Shown here: piece after piece, positions 1 through 4,972 of the stretch
Numbering within the stretch: position 1 is the first letter of the stretch
Layout of the letters: every line of letters starts with the position of its first letter
Source: Fidelibacterota bacterium
Lineage (GTDB): Bacteria; Fidelibacterota; Fidelibacteria; Fidelibacterales; Fidelibacteraceae
Assembly (NCBI GenBank): GCA_023134755.1
Contig: JAGLUM010000357.1
Location: 1 to 5,269, forward strand
DNA length: 5,269 nt
Direction of reading: 5' to 3'
Notes under the pieces: model-generated
What the model was told of the DNA's origin: nothing
Databases searched by the model: none
The model's input: only the letters and a program-made list of their open reading frames with translations
Position numbers and translations under genes: made by a program

Positions 1-688
1 TAATGAGAATATTTTCCCTTTTCCAGCTTGCAGTAAAACTCTTCAATTCAACTGAACCCGTAAAGACAGGGTCCGGATCAACCGTACCAGTGGTATCTTC
101 CACTAAAACAGCTTCTATAGCTTCTGAAATATTAAGCCCACCCGTAAAAGTTTCACTTTCATAATTAAAGTAAAGGTTCTCTATGCCAGGTATATAGCCG
201 GGGAATAAAACATTCCCTTCTCCAAAACCGGCAACTTCCATCCTTACATGCATCAAATCAGAAGGTAGTAGTGGATTATTTGATACATTGGTAAAAAACT
301 GTTTTACGCCGGAATTTCCCATTGTAGGTGCTTCAAAAGTAATAGCATAACAATTAGAATAGGTATCATTTGTGATGACATCATAGAGTTGGATGTTTAT
401 ATCGGGGATTTCGCCATATAAAATACCTGATTTTGTAACAGATACTTTATTATTCGTTATAACTAAGGTACCAAATACTGTTTCGGGATAATCAACATAT
501 GCCATACCGGTACCTAATACCTCATCCCCTTCCGACAGCCATATTTGGATATCAAATTCATAATAAATACTGCTATCAGCTTCTATAACTGTTGTACCAT
601 TATCATAAATAAGATGTAGTGTTCCGGCAGCAGCAAAAACACTTGTTGCAGCTAATACTAATAAAATTACTATTAAAAAAAATTTCAT
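1..688 (-). CDS. Secreted T9SS-type cargo protein, N-terminal part (partial, paralogue of the next gene upstream)
   Basis: The gene starts at an ATG at 688 and runs off the window edge, leaving 229 codons. A GAGGA Shine-Dalgarno lies at 693..697, 4 nt before the start. Residues 1-19 form a Sec signal peptide (MKFF, a hydrophobic core, then SVFA before the likely cut). Residues 21-195 are a probable beta-sandwich domain with IYYEFD (41-46), GNVLFPG (158-164) and EAIE (189-192), and align along their whole length with residues 23-197 of the protein at 882..2165, with roughly 40% identity by eye. A short acidic/Thr linker (196-210) leads to SVELKSFTASWKRENI, the first strand of the same fibronectin-III-like domain seen in the paralogue. 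By analogy the missing part should hold the rest of that domain and a C-terminal sorting domain; this is inferred, not seen. I do not recognise a specific function. A surface or released protein is the likeliest role. Confidence 0.85.
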   Translation of the reverse strand, partial: MKFFLIVILLVLAATSVFAAAGTLHLIYDNGTTVIEADSSIYYEFDIQIWLSEGDEVLGTGMAYVDYPETVFGTLVITNNKVSVTKSGILYGEIPDINIQLYDVITNDTYSNCYAITFEAPTMGNSGVKQFFTNVSNNPLLPSDLMHVRMEVAGFGEGNVLFPGYIPGIENLYFNYESETFTGGLNISEAIEAVLVEDTTGTVDPDPVFTGSVELKSFTASWKRENILI

Positions 689-747
689 TTTTTCCTCTTT
701 TCTGTCCTGTCTAATTTCTTTTATGAATTATTTTCTTATATTCGTTA

Positions 748-778
748 AAAAAATATAACATATATTGTTGGAATGCAA
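748..778 (-). promoter_or_regulatory. Candidate Bacteroidetes-type promoter for the partial secreted-protein gene
   Basis: On the minus strand TTG (778..776) is followed after exactly 20 nt by TATTTTTT (755..748). This matches seven of eight positions of TTG-N19/20-TAnnTTTG, the promoter pattern known from Bacteroidetes primary sigma factors. It would start transcription near 741, giving a leader of about 50 nt before the ATG at 688. It lies downstream of the hairpin at 824..852, which supports a separate transcription unit. The region is AT-rich, so a chance match is possible. Confidence 0.4.
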
Positions 779-809
779 CTATTTATCGATTATAATAAAA
801 TATTCGTTT

Positions 810-825
810 TTTACTATATAGTAAA
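810..825. repeat. Perfect 16-bp palindrome
   Basis: TTTACTATATAGTAAA reads the same on both strands. It directly follows (and shares two bases with) the terminator-like hairpin in the minus-strand direction and is followed there by a further run of A. It may add to termination or be a dimeric protein binding site placed about 30 bp upstream of the promoter candidate at 748..778. The sequence does not decide between these. Confidence 0.5.
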
Positions 826-852
826 GCGGCACCGCTTAAATCGATGCCGCTT
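824..852 (-). terminator. Terminator-like hairpin downstream of the secreted protein gene
   Basis: About 30 nt after the stop codon of the 882..2165 gene, AAGCGGCA (852..845) pairs perfectly with TGCCGCTT (831..824) across a 13-nt loop. This is the GC-richest stem in the non-coding parts of the window. The loop contains a second copy of AAGCGG (837..832), which can pair with the same CCGCTT (829..824) across a 2-nt loop, so two mutually exclusive hairpins exist. The U-tract is poor (TTTAC, then an AT palindrome), so this is not a canonical intrinsic terminator; it could instead protect the 3' end of the transcript. Confidence 0.5.
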
Positions 853-881
853 CATACCACTCTCTCTCTCAATGTTTAAGT

Positions 882-2165
882 CTATTTGACTAAGAGCATT
901 TTCTGTGTGGATTGTTGTCCGTCTATATTCGTCTTAAGGAGATACACAGCACTTCCAAGATTACTACAATTCACATGAATATTATATTGACCTGCCTGAT
1001 AATGATTACCGGCGATATTTCTAACTAACTGACCGGACATATCGTAAAGTTTGATGTCAATATACTGTGATGAGGTAAGATTGAACGGTACAACAAAACT
1101 TGGATTGAAAGGATTCGGATAGCTGGCTTCCAAACTGAAATCTTCGGATCCCATAACTTTCTTCCGGTTGAGTGCAACTGAGTTTGCATCAATGTAAATC
1201 GTTTTATGCATTGTTGCATTTCCATAAATATCGATACTTTCCAGCTGATAAGTATATTGCTTTCCAGGCACTATTTCAAAATCTGTATAGCTGTATCTAA
1301 TGCGTTTTGTTGAAGCAGTATCTCCTTCAAGAGTAGCATTTTTCAGATAACTTGTAATTTCAACAAATTGACCGCCGGTTTCTGAACGTTTAATAATAAA
1401 TCCGGCATTATCCGTTTCATTAAGAGTTACCCACTTTAATAAAACTGCTGATTTTTTCAGACTTCCGGAGAAGGAAGCCAATTCAACTATTCCTACCTGG
1501 CTGGGATCATCAGGAGGGGTTATAATCTCAGGAGGGATAGTATCATCAGGTGGAGTGATTGTAAGTGCAACATCAACGGGCTCAATAGCTTCAGCGATCT
1601 GTAATCCGTTGCTGAATAATTCCCCTTCATAATCAAAATAAAGTAAGTCTGTATCGGGAATAAAGCCTGGAAATAAAACATTCCCCTGTCCACCGGCAGA
1701 TGCCTCTATACAAACATGGAGAAGATCTGAAGGATTCAAGGCATCCGCAGAAATCGGAGAATAATATACTTTAAAATTCGGGTTTGCTCCATTAAAGTTG
1801 GCCATAAATGTTATTGCAAACACATCTAATTTTGTATCCGTAATATTTACAATATTATACAGATCAATATTCAATAAAGGATCAACGCCATCTAATATTC
1901 CGGTTTTATTAACGTTGATTTTCTGATTGATGACCACAATATCACCAAAAATATCATTGGGGTATCCAATATATACCATCCCATCACCGATAACATCGCT
2001 TCCATTACTCATCCATGCCTGTACATCAAATTCATAATAGATCTTATCACCTACATAAGATGTGCTGCCATTAGCATATACTAAATTAATTGTTCCTGAT
2101 TCAGCATAGATAACTGTTATCAAGATAGATAATATGCTCAGTGTCAATATCAATGCTTTTTTCAT
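882..2165 (-). CDS. Secreted protein with fibronectin-III-like domain and T9SS type A sorting domain
   Basis: This 427-residue protein is a predicted cargo of the type IX secretion system. Residues 1-21 are a Sec signal peptide (MKKALIL, hydrophobic core, cut after IYA). Residues 23-197 form a probable beta-sandwich domain with IYYEFDVQAW (42-51) and GNVLFPG (161-167). Residues 200-222 are a Pro/Asp linker. Residues 226-325 resemble the fibronectin-III-like module common in such proteins (VELASFSGS, VLLKWVTLNETDNAGFIIKRSE, TYQLESIDIYGN). Residues 344-427 are the type A C-terminal sorting domain: YPNPFNP at 349-355, IKLYDMSGQLVR at 371-382, AGQYNIHV, then QKMLLVK at the end. That domain directs export across the outer membrane and is normally cleaved on attachment or release. 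The start is supported by AGGAAGGA (2172..2179) 6 nt upstream. No enzymatic motif is visible, so a structural, adhesive or binding role is likely but unproven. It is a tandem paralogue of the partial gene at 1..688. Confidence 0.9.
   Translation of the reverse strand: MKKALILTLSILSILITVIYAESGTINLVYANGSTSYVGDKIYYEFDVQAWMSNGSDVIGDGMVYIGYPNDIFGDIVVINQKINVNKTGILDGVDPLLNIDLYNIVNITDTKLDVFAITFMANFNGANPNFKVYYSPISADALNPSDLLHVCIEASAGGQGNVLFPGFIPDTDLLYFDYEGELFSNGLQIAEAIEPVDVALTITPPDDTIPPEIITPPDDPSQVGIVELASFSGSLKKSAVLLKWVTLNETDNAGFIIKRSETGGQFVEITSYLKNATLEGDTASTKRIRYSYTDFEIVPGKQYTYQLESIDIYGNATMHKTIYIDANSVALNRKKVMGSEDFSLEASYPNPFNPSFVVPFNLTSSQYIDIKLYDMSGQLVRNIAGNHYQAGQYNIHVNCSNLGSAVYLLKTNIDGQQSTQKMLLVK
1506..1559 (-). 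repeat. Internal 36-bp duplication coding the Pro/Asp linker
   Basis: Within the secreted protein, ITPPDD occurs twice (residues 203-208 and 215-220), 12 residues or 36 bp apart, with IPPE between. At the DNA level the shared core is CCTGATGAT preceded by CC(A/T) repeats. It forms a flexible, acidic, proline-rich hinge between the N-terminal domain and the fibronectin-III-like domain, and such repeats can change length by slippage. The paralogue has a different, shorter linker here. Confidence 0.6.
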
Positions 2166-2171
2166 TTCTAA

Positions 2172-2190
2172 TCCTTCCTCGCTTAGAGGA
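2172..2190 (-). promoter_or_regulatory. Ribosome binding site partly sequestered in a small hairpin
   Basis: The ribosome binding site AGGAAGGA (2179..2172) lies 6 nt before the ATG of the secreted protein. Its 5' half is part of GAGGA (2180..2176), which pairs perfectly with TCCTC (2190..2186) over a 5-nt loop, TAAGC. The loop contains the TAA stop of the upstream ORF at 2183..2266. A ribosome ending there would open the hairpin, so translation of the leader could raise initiation downstream. The stem is short and the second half of the site stays free, so the effect may be small. Confidence 0.35.
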
Positions 2191-2266
2191 CTATAGAAAG
2201 AATTCTCTCTCTCATTGCCGTGAAAATTCTCTCTCTTTTAGTTGCTTTCAAAAAACTTTCTCTCAT
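2183..2266 (-). CDS. Possible 27-codon upstream ORF (leader peptide) before the secreted protein gene
   Basis: An ATG at 2266 opens a frame of 27 codons ending in TAA at 2183, 17 nt before the start of the secreted protein. The peptide is basic and repetitive: MRESFLKATK, then RERIFTA, MRERIL and SIVL. The three GA-rich tracts of the leader all fall in the same frame, giving MRES, KRERIF and MRERIL. No Shine-Dalgarno precedes the ATG, but it lies only 7 nt past the -7-like element of the promoter candidate at 2274..2304, so the transcript could be leaderless or almost so. I recognise no family. The GA tracts lack stops in this frame, so an ORF of this length may arise by chance. Confidence 0.22.
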   Translation of the reverse strand: MRESFLKATKRERIFTAMRERILSIVL

Positions 2267-2268
2267 CG
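2201..2268 (-). repeat. Three imperfect GA-rich tracts in the mRNA leader
   Basis: On the minus strand CGATGAGAGAAAG (2268..2256), AAAGAGAGAGAATTTTC (2238..2222) and CAATGAGAGAGAGAATTC (2217..2200) repeat a GAGAGA core. The last two share AGAGAGAGAATT exactly, 24 nt apart. A fourth tract, ATTGAGAGAGAGAG, lies after the same gene at 860..873, between its stop codon and the hairpin. They may be protein or RNA binding sites, slippage-prone simple repeats, or codons of the short ORF; the sequence alone does not tell. Confidence 0.5.
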
Positions 2269-2273
2269 CAGTA

Positions 2274-2304
2274 CAAAAATAATAAAAAGTAATTAATTGT
2301 GCAA
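2274..2304 (-). promoter_or_regulatory. Candidate Bacteroidetes-type promoter for the secreted protein gene
   Basis: TTG (2304..2302) is followed after 20 nt by TATTTTTG (2281..2274), an exact fit to the Bacteroidetes pattern TTG-N19/20-TAnnTTTG. The start site would be near 2266-2269, giving a leader of about 100 nt. The same bases can also be read as a sigma-70-like TTGCAC-N17-TATTTT, so a promoter here is supported under either model. The spacing equals that of the candidate before the paralogous gene. Confidence 0.5.
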
Positions 2305-2314
2305 TACCCTCAGG

Positions 2315-2337
2315 TGTTAATTGATTGAATGTTAACA
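2315..2337. repeat. Inverted repeat upstream of the promoter candidate
   Basis: TGTTAA (2315..2320) and TTAACA (2332..2337) are perfect inverted copies around an 11-bp spacer, just upstream (in the minus direction) of the TTG element at 2302..2304. The placement would suit an activator site. The arms are short and AT-rich, so chance is a real alternative. Confidence 0.25.
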
Positions 2338-2516
2338 GTATAGAGTTGAATACTATTTTAAAACATATTTCTTAAGGTATTTTTAATTCTAACTTGACGA
2401 TACATTCATTATTATCAATCAGTTTGAATAAATCTTAATTTTCAGATGTTTATTTGAATATTTTGTTAATATGTGTCGCAACCTGACAGTTAATATTAAT
2501 AAAAGGGGGGTAAAAT

Positions 2517-3896
2517 TTACTCATATTTCATTCTTGCGGTAAAATGACGCAGAACCGGCGGCTCGTATTCAAATATCAGTCCCTTGATTTTTTCTCGCTT
2601 TTCGTAAATAGAAATAACAGCTTGCGCAACAATATCAAGGTGTGCATAGGTATAGGTTCTGCGGGGAATTGCCAATCGCATCCATTCAAATGGACTTTCG
2701 ATGTTCTGACCCGTTTCGGGATCACGCCCCAGCAGCATGGAACCGATTTCAACACCGCGGACACCGGCTTCAAGGTATAATGCATTACATACAGACTGTG
2801 CCGGAAAACGATCAAATGGAATATGCGGACAAATGCGTTTACAGTCGACAAATACAGCATGTCCTCCGGAAGGATACTGGATGGGAATACCAGCGTGTTT
2901 TAATTTCTCTGCAAGGTAACGCACCTGATCCAGGCGGTGCCTTAAATAATGTTCATTCATGCCCTCTTTCAGTCCTACCGCCATTGCTTCCAAATCCCGG
3001 CCGGCCAATCCACCATATGTCGGGAAACCCTCGTAAGCTACAGTTCGGACCTGACATGTCTGGAAAAATGCAGTATCATTTTTGATGGCAATTAATCCAC
3101 CTATATTAACCAGTCCGTCTTTTTTCGCACTCATCAAAAATATATCTGTGTAATCAAACATCTCGCGGGCTATTTCCCGAATACTTTTTTGCTCATATCC
3201 GGCTTCCCTTTGTTTGATAAAAAAGGCATTTTCAGCAAATCGTGCACCATCCATGATCAGGGGAATATGATATTTTTTTGCAAGCGCACTCACAGCACGC
3301 AGGTTCTTCATGCTAACGGGCTCCCCTCCGGCGGAATTATTAGTTAGCGTCATAATAATTCCGGCAATATTATCGGCTTTATATTTTTTGATATATGCCA
3401 GACATTTTTCAACATCCATATTCCCTTTAAAAGGATGGTAAGTGTCAATATCAAAACATGCATCGATGACACAGTCAATCGCGCGTGCACCGGCTAATTC
3501 GACATGTGCACGGGTGGTATCGAAATGCATATTGCTTATAAAATACATGCCGGAGCGGGGAGTTAGCAATGGCAGGACAACCTGTTCAGCACCCCGTCCC
3601 TGATGTGTCGGAATAATATATTGATATCCGGTAATTGATTTTACTGTTTTTTCAAAGCGGTAAAAACTGCGGCTGCCGGCATATGCTTCATCTCCCTGCA
3701 TAAGAGCTGCCCACTGAAAATGACTCATCGCACCGGTGCCGCTATCAGTCAGTAAATCTATATATACCGCTTCACTGGGAATCAAAAAAAGATTATTGTA
3801 TGCTTCTTTTAAGTACTTTTCCCGTTCCTTGCGTGTTGTTTGTTTAATTGGTTCTACCATTTTAATTCGATATGGCGGAGCAACAAAATTTCCCAT
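2517..3896 (-). CDS. tnaA: Tryptophanase (L-tryptophan indole-lyase)
   Basis: This cytoplasmic PLP enzyme cleaves L-tryptophan to indole, pyruvate and ammonia, allowing growth on the amino acid and releasing indole. The 459 residues match the full length of the beta-eliminating lyase family from N-terminus (PPYRIKMVE) to C-terminus (LRHFTARMKYE). Visible family motifs are DLLTDSGTGAMS (47-58), DEAYAGS (69-75), THQGRGAE (97-104, PLP phosphate binding), TNNSAGGEP (185-193), MDGARFAENAFF (215-226, Asp216 to the PLP nitrogen) and MSAKKDG (255-261, Schiff-base Lys259). The close relative tyrosine phenol-lyase is excluded by three family-discriminating positions: Asp126, Ile384 and His451, where the Citrobacter phenol-lyase has Thr124, Arg381 and Phe448. 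The start is fixed by GGAGG (3903..3907) 6 nt upstream and by family alignment. It follows lepB in the same direction; no tryptophan permease gene is adjacent. Confidence 0.95.
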   Translation of the reverse strand: MGNFVAPPYRIKMVEPIKQTTRKEREKYLKEAYNNLFLIPSEAVYIDLLTDSGTGAMSHFQWAALMQGDEAYAGSRSFYRFEKTVKSITGYQYIIPTHQGRGAEQVVLPLLTPRSGMYFISNMHFDTTRAHVELAGARAIDCVIDACFDIDTYHPFKGNMDVEKCLAYIKKYKADNIAGIIMTLTNNSAGGEPVSMKNLRAVSALAKKYHIPLIMDGARFAENAFFIKQREAGYEQKSIREIAREMFDYTDIFLMSAKKDGLVNIGGLIAIKNDTAFFQTCQVRTVAYEGFPTYGGLAGRDLEAMAVGLKEGMNEHYLRHRLDQVRYLAEKLKHAGIPIQYPSGGHAVFVDCKRICPHIPFDRFPAQSVCNALYLEAGVRGVEIGSMLLGRDPETGQNIESPFEWMRLAIPRRTYTYAHLDIVAQAVISIYEKREKIKGLIFEYEPPVLRHFTARMKYE

Positions 3897-3997
3897 TATA
3901 AACCTCCATAAAACATATTATCTAAAATCCCTGCAGGTTTCCGGATTATCTTACCATTATTATTTAATTGTAAAACAAATTTACATTCATACATCAT
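3896..3997 (-). CDS. Possible 33-codon ORF tiled between lepB and tnaA
   Basis: The ATG at 3997 overlaps the lepB stop as ATGA, and the TAA at 3896..3898 overlaps the tnaA start as TAATG. The frame between is open for 33 codons. The peptide begins MMYECKFVLQ, has NNNGKIIRKPAG in the middle and ends DNMFYGGL; the codons GGA GGT near the end contain the tnaA Shine-Dalgarno. This geometry is typical of translationally coupled genes. Upstream of the start only a distant AAGAGA is present, so initiation would depend on coupling to lepB. I know no matching family. Its position recalls the TnaC leader peptide of enterobacterial tnaA, but it has no tryptophan residue and no resemblance to TnaC. Being a chance open frame in the spacer remains possible. 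Confidence 0.35.
   Translation of the reverse strand: MMYECKFVLQLNNNGKIIRKPAGILDNMFYGGL
3945..3983 (-). promoter_or_regulatory. Weak promoter candidates ahead of tnaA
   Basis: Two overlapping readings exist. TTTACA (3974..3969) with GATAAT (3950..3945) at an 18-nt spacing resembles a sigma-70 promoter. TAAATTTG (3983..3976) fits the Bacteroidetes -7 element TAnnTTTG exactly but has no TTG at the proper distance upstream. Either would give a tnaA-only transcript with a leader of roughly 40 to 75 nt and would cut through the short ORF at 3896..3997. Read-through from yraN-lepB is an equally good explanation for tnaA expression. Confidence 0.2.
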
Positions 3998-4956
3998 ATT
4001 GATGCATTTTTCTCTTTTTTATTTTTCTTTTTTGCTTTAATACTATCCCAGAAAAATGCATAGAATAAAAGGATGCCCATCCCGCTAATGACCAGCACCT
4101 TTTTCCAGGTTTTATCCCAAAGCAAGAACTGTATTACGGTCGGTTTCCCTTTAATATATTTATAAGGAACCATTCCCCAAAACCGGCTATCCGCACTGTT
4201 ATCCCGGTTATCACCCATCATAAAATAAAAGTCCTGCTTTACTTTATACGTACGCTGCCGTTCTCCATCAATATACCAATTACCAAACTGGTAGCTGACT
4301 TTTTGGTCATCCAGGATTAATATGTTATATGCATATTCGGGAATTGCCGTGTCTAAATTGATAATATCCCCTTTTTTAGGAATATACAGAGGGCGGTACT
4401 GATCCTGATTCCCATTTCCGGGCGGCCAAATGCGTGTGTCAACAAAACTCTTTGGCAGAATATGTTCATAGCTAATATTTGCCTGAAACGGATCTTCAAA
4501 TAATATACCGTTTACATATACTTGTTTATCTTTAATTTCAAGGGTAGAGCCCGGCGTACCAATACAACGTTTAACATAATCCAACATCCTGTTTTGCGGG
4601 TATTCAAAAATAACAATATCGCCTGTTTTTGGTTTTTTAATTCCCGGTAAGTTTACATGGGGCAGCATAAATCCAATTTGAGTAAATGGAATGGCAATTT
4701 TATGGGGTGTTTGTGCTCCATAATAAAATTGATTGCCTACAACAAAGGTCCCTGTCATCATCGTGTTTTCCATTGAGCCTGTCGGAATAATATAATTACA
4801 AAATATCATCGTCCGTATTATCCAGACAGCTATAATAATGATAGTCCATGATTTTACTTCATAAAGAACTTTTTCTTTTTTTGTGGAAAATTTACGTTTT
4901 CCTCTTTTATGTTTTACCTTTGTTTTCTGCTGTTCAGGTATATATTGTTCTGTCAT
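3994..4956 (-). CDS. lepB: Signal peptidase I
   Basis: This membrane-bound serine protease (family S26) removes signal peptides from proteins exported by Sec or Tat, including the first step for T9SS cargo such as the two secreted proteins here. The 320 residues begin with a Lys/Arg-rich cytoplasmic segment (1-36), then a transmembrane helix (about 37-53). The catalytic motif PTGSMENTM follows (58-66) with nucleophile Ser61. DYVKRCIGTPG (126-136) holds the general base Lys129, and MGDNRDNSADSRFWG (247-261) is the conserved box E. Between them lies a long insert with WPPGNGNQDQYRPLYIPKKGD (177-197), of the kind usual in FCB-group enzymes. A second hydrophobic helix (about 286-303) and a very Lys-rich tail (307-317) follow the catalytic domain. 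AAGGAA (4961..4966) precedes the start. The gene begins 16 nt after the yraN stop, so the two are very likely cotranscribed. Confidence 0.95.
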   Translation of the reverse strand: MTEQYIPEQQKTKVKHKRGKRKFSTKKEKVLYEVKSWTIIIIAVWIIRTMIFCNYIIPTGSMENTMMTGTFVVGNQFYYGAQTPHKIAIPFTQIGFMLPHVNLPGIKKPKTGDIVIFEYPQNRMLDYVKRCIGTPGSTLEIKDKQVYVNGILFEDPFQANISYEHILPKSFVDTRIWPPGNGNQDQYRPLYIPKKGDIINLDTAIPEYAYNILILDDQKVSYQFGNWYIDGERQRTYKVKQDFYFMMGDNRDNSADSRFWGMVPYKYIKGKPTVIQFLLWDKTWKKVLVISGMGILLFYAFFWDSIKAKKKNKKEKNASI

Positions 4957-4972
4957 GTGGTTCCTTTGTATT

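Larger units (their letters stand above)
2166..2516. other. 351-bp AT-rich intergenic region between tnaA and the secreted protein gene
   Basis: No conserved protein-coding gene is visible on either strand. Going in the minus direction it holds a CCCCCC run just after the tnaA stop (2505..2510), two direct ATATTAAC copies (2489..2496 and 2465..2472), two TATTCAAA copies (2453..2460 and 2423..2430), an inverted repeat (2315..2337), a promoter candidate (2274..2304), a possible short upstream ORF (2183..2266) built on GA-rich tracts, and the Shine-Dalgarno hairpin (2176..2190). No convincing terminator for tnaA is present. The 7-nt-loop stem TGTC/GACA near 2475..2489 is too weak and has no U-tract. 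Confidence 0.6.

Noticed and set aside
2475..2489. TGTC/GACA stem after tnaA as its terminator
   Set aside because: Only four pairs, a 7-nt loop and no U-tract.
2544..2780. Further short plus-strand frames opposite tnaA (2544..2780, 2737..2919, 3736..4002) and minus-strand frames inside genes (1025..1225, 2576..2860)
   Set aside because: These are frame shadows of well-supported genes, with low-quality composition and no start signals.
2642..3085. A 147-codon open frame on the plus strand
   Set aside because: It lies wholly antisense to tnaA, whose protein is conserved throughout. Its translation shows no family features and it has no convincing ribosome binding site.
2517..3896. Annotation as tyrosine phenol-lyase
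   Set aside because: The three discriminating positions are Asp, Ile and His as in tryptophanases, not Thr, Arg and Phe.
3896..3997. Calling the short ORF a TnaC leader peptide
   Set aside because: It has no tryptophan and lacks the Trp-Asp-Pro spacing of TnaC; only its position is similar.
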